From: Phycisphaerae bacterium
Lineage (GTDB): Bacteria > Planctomycetota > Phycisphaerae > Tepidisphaerales > Tepidisphaeraceae
DNA length: 7,652 bases
Direction of reading: 5' to 3'
Assembly (NCBI GenBank): GCA_030448225.1
Contig: JAUJNJ010000015.1
Coordinates: forward strand, 73,202-80,853
The notes under the pieces were generated by a model, which was not told where the DNA came from, made no database searches, and saw nothing but the letters and a program-made list of their open reading frames with translations. Both the position numbers and the translations under genes were made by a program. The stretch's first letter is position 1. Every line of letters starts with the position of its first letter. Shown here piece by piece: positions 6,216-7,652 of the stretch.

Positions 6216-7457
6216 TCACGCCTGCGACTCTAGAGCGGATACGCGCCGTTCCGCCAACTCCAGCAGGGCGGACGTGAACGGGCGGCGGTCCGGGAAGAGC
6301 GTGCTGATGTGGACGTGACGCGCGAGTGTAAGGCACGCGTACGCCCCTATGTTGTAGAGCAAGTCGCCGCCACCGTTCGCCAGTTCCGCGTACCGCTGGA
6401 CCATCGCCCGTTCGTGTCCGGCGAAGGCCGTCGCGTCACCCGTAGTGCGCAGCGCGAGTTCCGTCAGGTGCGCCACGAAGTTTCCCACGTCCAGCGCAGG
6501 GTCCCCCTCGGCGAACAGGTCCAGGTCGAGGAGGTAGAGCCGGCCGTCCGGCCCGCCGTCGACGACCACTTGATCGGCGTAGAAGTCCCGGTGTATGCCG
6601 GTCGCCGCCACCGCCGCGGATGCATTTCGTGCGAAGGCGATTCGTTCGCACGCGGCGAGGAGCCGGTCGATCGGCGGTCGGAGTCGCGGGTCGGCGTCGG
6701 CGACGCGCGGGAGGCGCTCGTGCAGGATGCGGACCTCGTCGTTGATGCCGTGGCGACGCGGCGATCGCAGCCGCGTCGCGTGCAGCTTGTGTATCAGGTC
6801 GGCGGCGCGGCGGACGAACGCGACGCCCTCCGGGCCGCCGACCATTAGTGCCAACGGGACGCCCGGGACCTTTTGCTGAAGGGTCATGTTGAACCGCGGG
6901 ATCATCCCGAGCGGCCGGGGGACGGAAAGGCCGTCGGGGCTGACGTCCTCGAAGCCTTGCTCCCAAAGGGACCGAAGCACGCGGTGTGACGGCTCGTCCA
7001 GCCCTTTCGCGCGGACCTTGCCCACGACCGTCAGCGATTCGGCCGCGCCGGGGCCGTCGAACTCATACTCGATGAGACAGCGTCGACCCGGCTTGTGCCG
7101 CGTGACCCGGACCCCGCGGAGCCGCAGGTGAGGTGCTTGCTCTGCCGGCGTGATCGCCTCGGCGATGGCGGCCTCGGCCCGGCTCGGGACGAGCGCTTCT
7201 GCGACAAATGCCATCCGGGCGTCCGCTAGAACGTCGAATGGGTCGATTACCGGGACGGGCACCGGCGGTGATGAGGCTGACCGCCCCGCTCGCCGGGGCG
7301 CGGTCGTGCCCCGGGCATCGCGTGGCAGCCCCATCGCCTCGCAGCTCCGATCCAAAAGGGCCTCCATCTGATGCGGCCAATCCGGTTCACTTCCGCCGAA
7401 CGAGTGCGGCGCCACGCGGAGCAGCGCCGACTCATTGTAAACAACCAGGCGGACCAC
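6216..7457 (-). CDS. APH/choline-kinase-like phosphotransferase
   Basis: The product (413 residues from GTG 7455-7457) belongs to the aminoglycoside phosphotransferase/choline kinase fold. Such enzymes move the ATP gamma-phosphate to a hydroxyl on a small molecule, sugar or antibiotic. VVGKVRAKG (144-152) holds the probable ATP-binding Lys147. TGIHRDFYADQVVVD (286-300) is the Brenner catalytic loop with Asp291, where Gln296 replaces the usual Asn. LLDLDLFAEGDPALDVGNF (309-327) contains the metal-binding acid, Asp311 or Asp313. Residues 45-75 are low-complexity (PRRAGRSASSPPVPVPV) and probably a flexible linker. No signal peptide or membrane segment is seen. An in-frame stop lies just upstream of the GTG, which is the longest possible start with only a weak AGGG before it. 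ATG 7365-7367 (residue 31, MEALLDRSCEAMG) is a credible alternative. It lies 43 bases upstream of the asparagine-synthetase-like gene on the same strand, so the two are probably co-transcribed. Aminoglycoside resistance is unlikely given the context. Confidence 0.85.
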   Translation of the reverse strand: MVRLVVYNESALLRVAPHSFGGSEPDWPHQMEALLDRSCEAMGLPRDARGTTAPRRAGRSASSPPVPVPVIDPFDVLADARMAFVAEALVPSRAEAAIAEAITPAEQAPHLRLRGVRVTRHKPGRRCLIEYEFDGPGAAESLTVVGKVRAKGLDEPSHRVLRSLWEQGFEDVSPDGLSVPRPLGMIPRFNMTLQQKVPGVPLALMVGGPEGVAFVRRAADLIHKLHATRLRSPRRHGINDEVRILHERLPRVADADPRLRPPIDRLLAACERIAFARNASAAVAATGIHRDFYADQVVVDGGPDGRLYLLDLDLFAEGDPALDVGNFVAHLTELALRTTGDATAFAGHERAMVQRYAELANGGGDLLYNIGAYACLTLARHVHISTLFPDRRPFTSALLELAERRVSALESQA

Positions 7458-7458
7458 G

Positions 7459-7465
7459 ATATATA
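7459..7465 (-). promoter_or_regulatory. AT-only patch (TATATAT), possible -10 element
   Basis: On the minus strand TATATAT ends one base before the GTG start at 7457, an AT island in very GC-rich DNA. If it is a -10 element, transcription would begin inside the first codons, and translation would have to start later, for instance at ATG 7365-7367. No good -35 hexamer is visible 16-18 bases upstream, so the call is weak. Confidence 0.25.
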
Positions 7466-7605
7466 CACCCTACTCCGACTCGTCTGGTGCTCGCTCGGTC
7501 TCTCCCGTTGTGAGTGCCAGCGGAGAGTTCTGGCGCGTGTGTCTCGGTTGGTGGAGTGTCGTCCCCCGCGCCTGATCTTCTCTTGCGCGCCGCCAGCTCC
7601 GGATC

Positions 7606-7625
7606 GCCGGTCCTTCGGGGCCGGC
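7606..7625 (+). repeat. Stem-loop with UUCG tetraloop
   Basis: The arms 7606-7613 (GCCGGTCC) and 7618-7625 (GGGCCGGC) pair over eight positions, with one G-U wobble in the plus-strand RNA. They enclose TTCG at 7614-7617. C(UUCG)G is an exceptionally stable RNA tetraloop, which suggests a functional RNA hairpin on plus-strand transcripts. No T-run follows, so it is not a standard intrinsic terminator. The right arm overlaps a 12-base perfect palindrome, GGGGCCGGCCCC (7617-7628), so alternative pairings exist. Confidence 0.5.
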
Positions 7626-7633
7626 CCCTACGT

Positions 7634-7646
7634 CCTCGGTGCGAGG
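7634..7646. repeat. Short hairpin CCTCG-GTG-CGAGG
   Basis: Five perfect base pairs close a three-base loop, eight bases after the UUCG stem-loop. By itself this would be chance-level, but it adds to the concentration of inverted repeats at the window edge. Confidence 0.35.
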
Positions 7647-7652
7647 CTCCGA

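Larger units (their letters stand above)
7466..7652. other. Right-edge region without a recognisable gene
   Basis: The last 187 bases show no coding pattern that I trust on either strand. They lie upstream of the phosphotransferase operon and probably include its control region. From about 7599 onward the sequence is dense in inverted repeats, listed separately. The stretch from 7490 to 7580 is mixed, with nothing I can name. Confidence 0.4.

Noticed and set aside
5033..6277. 414-residue plus-strand frame opposite the AsnB-like gene
   Set aside because: It is a shadow of a gene with clear ATP-binding motifs and has arginine-rich random composition.
6216..7457. Aminoglycoside resistance kinase
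   Set aside because: Only the fold is shared. The catalytic loop is divergent and there is no resistance or mobile-element context.

Overview
This is a GC-rich bacterial chromosomal window with strong G/C preference at third codon positions. That bias produces long antisense shadow reading frames over most of the real genes. Base composition, loosely spaced genes, a secreted glycosidase-like protein and a small protein of a type I associate with Gemmata relatives suggest a planctomycete, probably Gemmataceae. This is an inference from style, not from a marker gene.

Layout. At the left edge, on the minus strand, is an alpha/beta hydrolase of the non-haem chloroperoxidase/arylesterase type, cut by the window just before its C-terminus (3-803). 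Upstream of it on the same strand is a 75-residue protein of unknown function (970-1197). A palindrome-rich spacer (1198-1502) separates this from a plus-strand gene for a 746-residue secreted protein with a clan GH-A (cellulase-like) glycoside hydrolase barrel (1503-3743). Next comes a 545-base stretch with no intact gene (3744-4288). It holds a decayed minus-strand fragment resembling the C-terminus of a REP-associated tyrosine transposase, joined by a frameshift to a coding-like remnant of unknown origin.

The right half carries two minus-strand genes that look like one operon, read from right to left. The first is an APH/choline-kinase-like phosphotransferase (6216-7457). Forty-three bases later comes an asparagine-synthetase-like protein (4289-6172) that keeps the ATP-pyrophosphatase signature but has no N-terminal catalytic cysteine. 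This pairing suggests ATP-driven modification (phosphorylation plus amidation or ligation) of a small molecule, peptide or surface glycan. The substrate cannot be read from this window. The right edge (7458-7652) has no recognisable gene but contains a dense set of hairpins, including one with a UUCG tetraloop.

No rRNA, tRNA, CRISPR array, complete insertion sequence or clearly new multi-gene system is visible. The most interesting items are the kinase plus cysteine-less Asn-synthetase pair, the transposase-remnant spacer and the two palindrome clusters.
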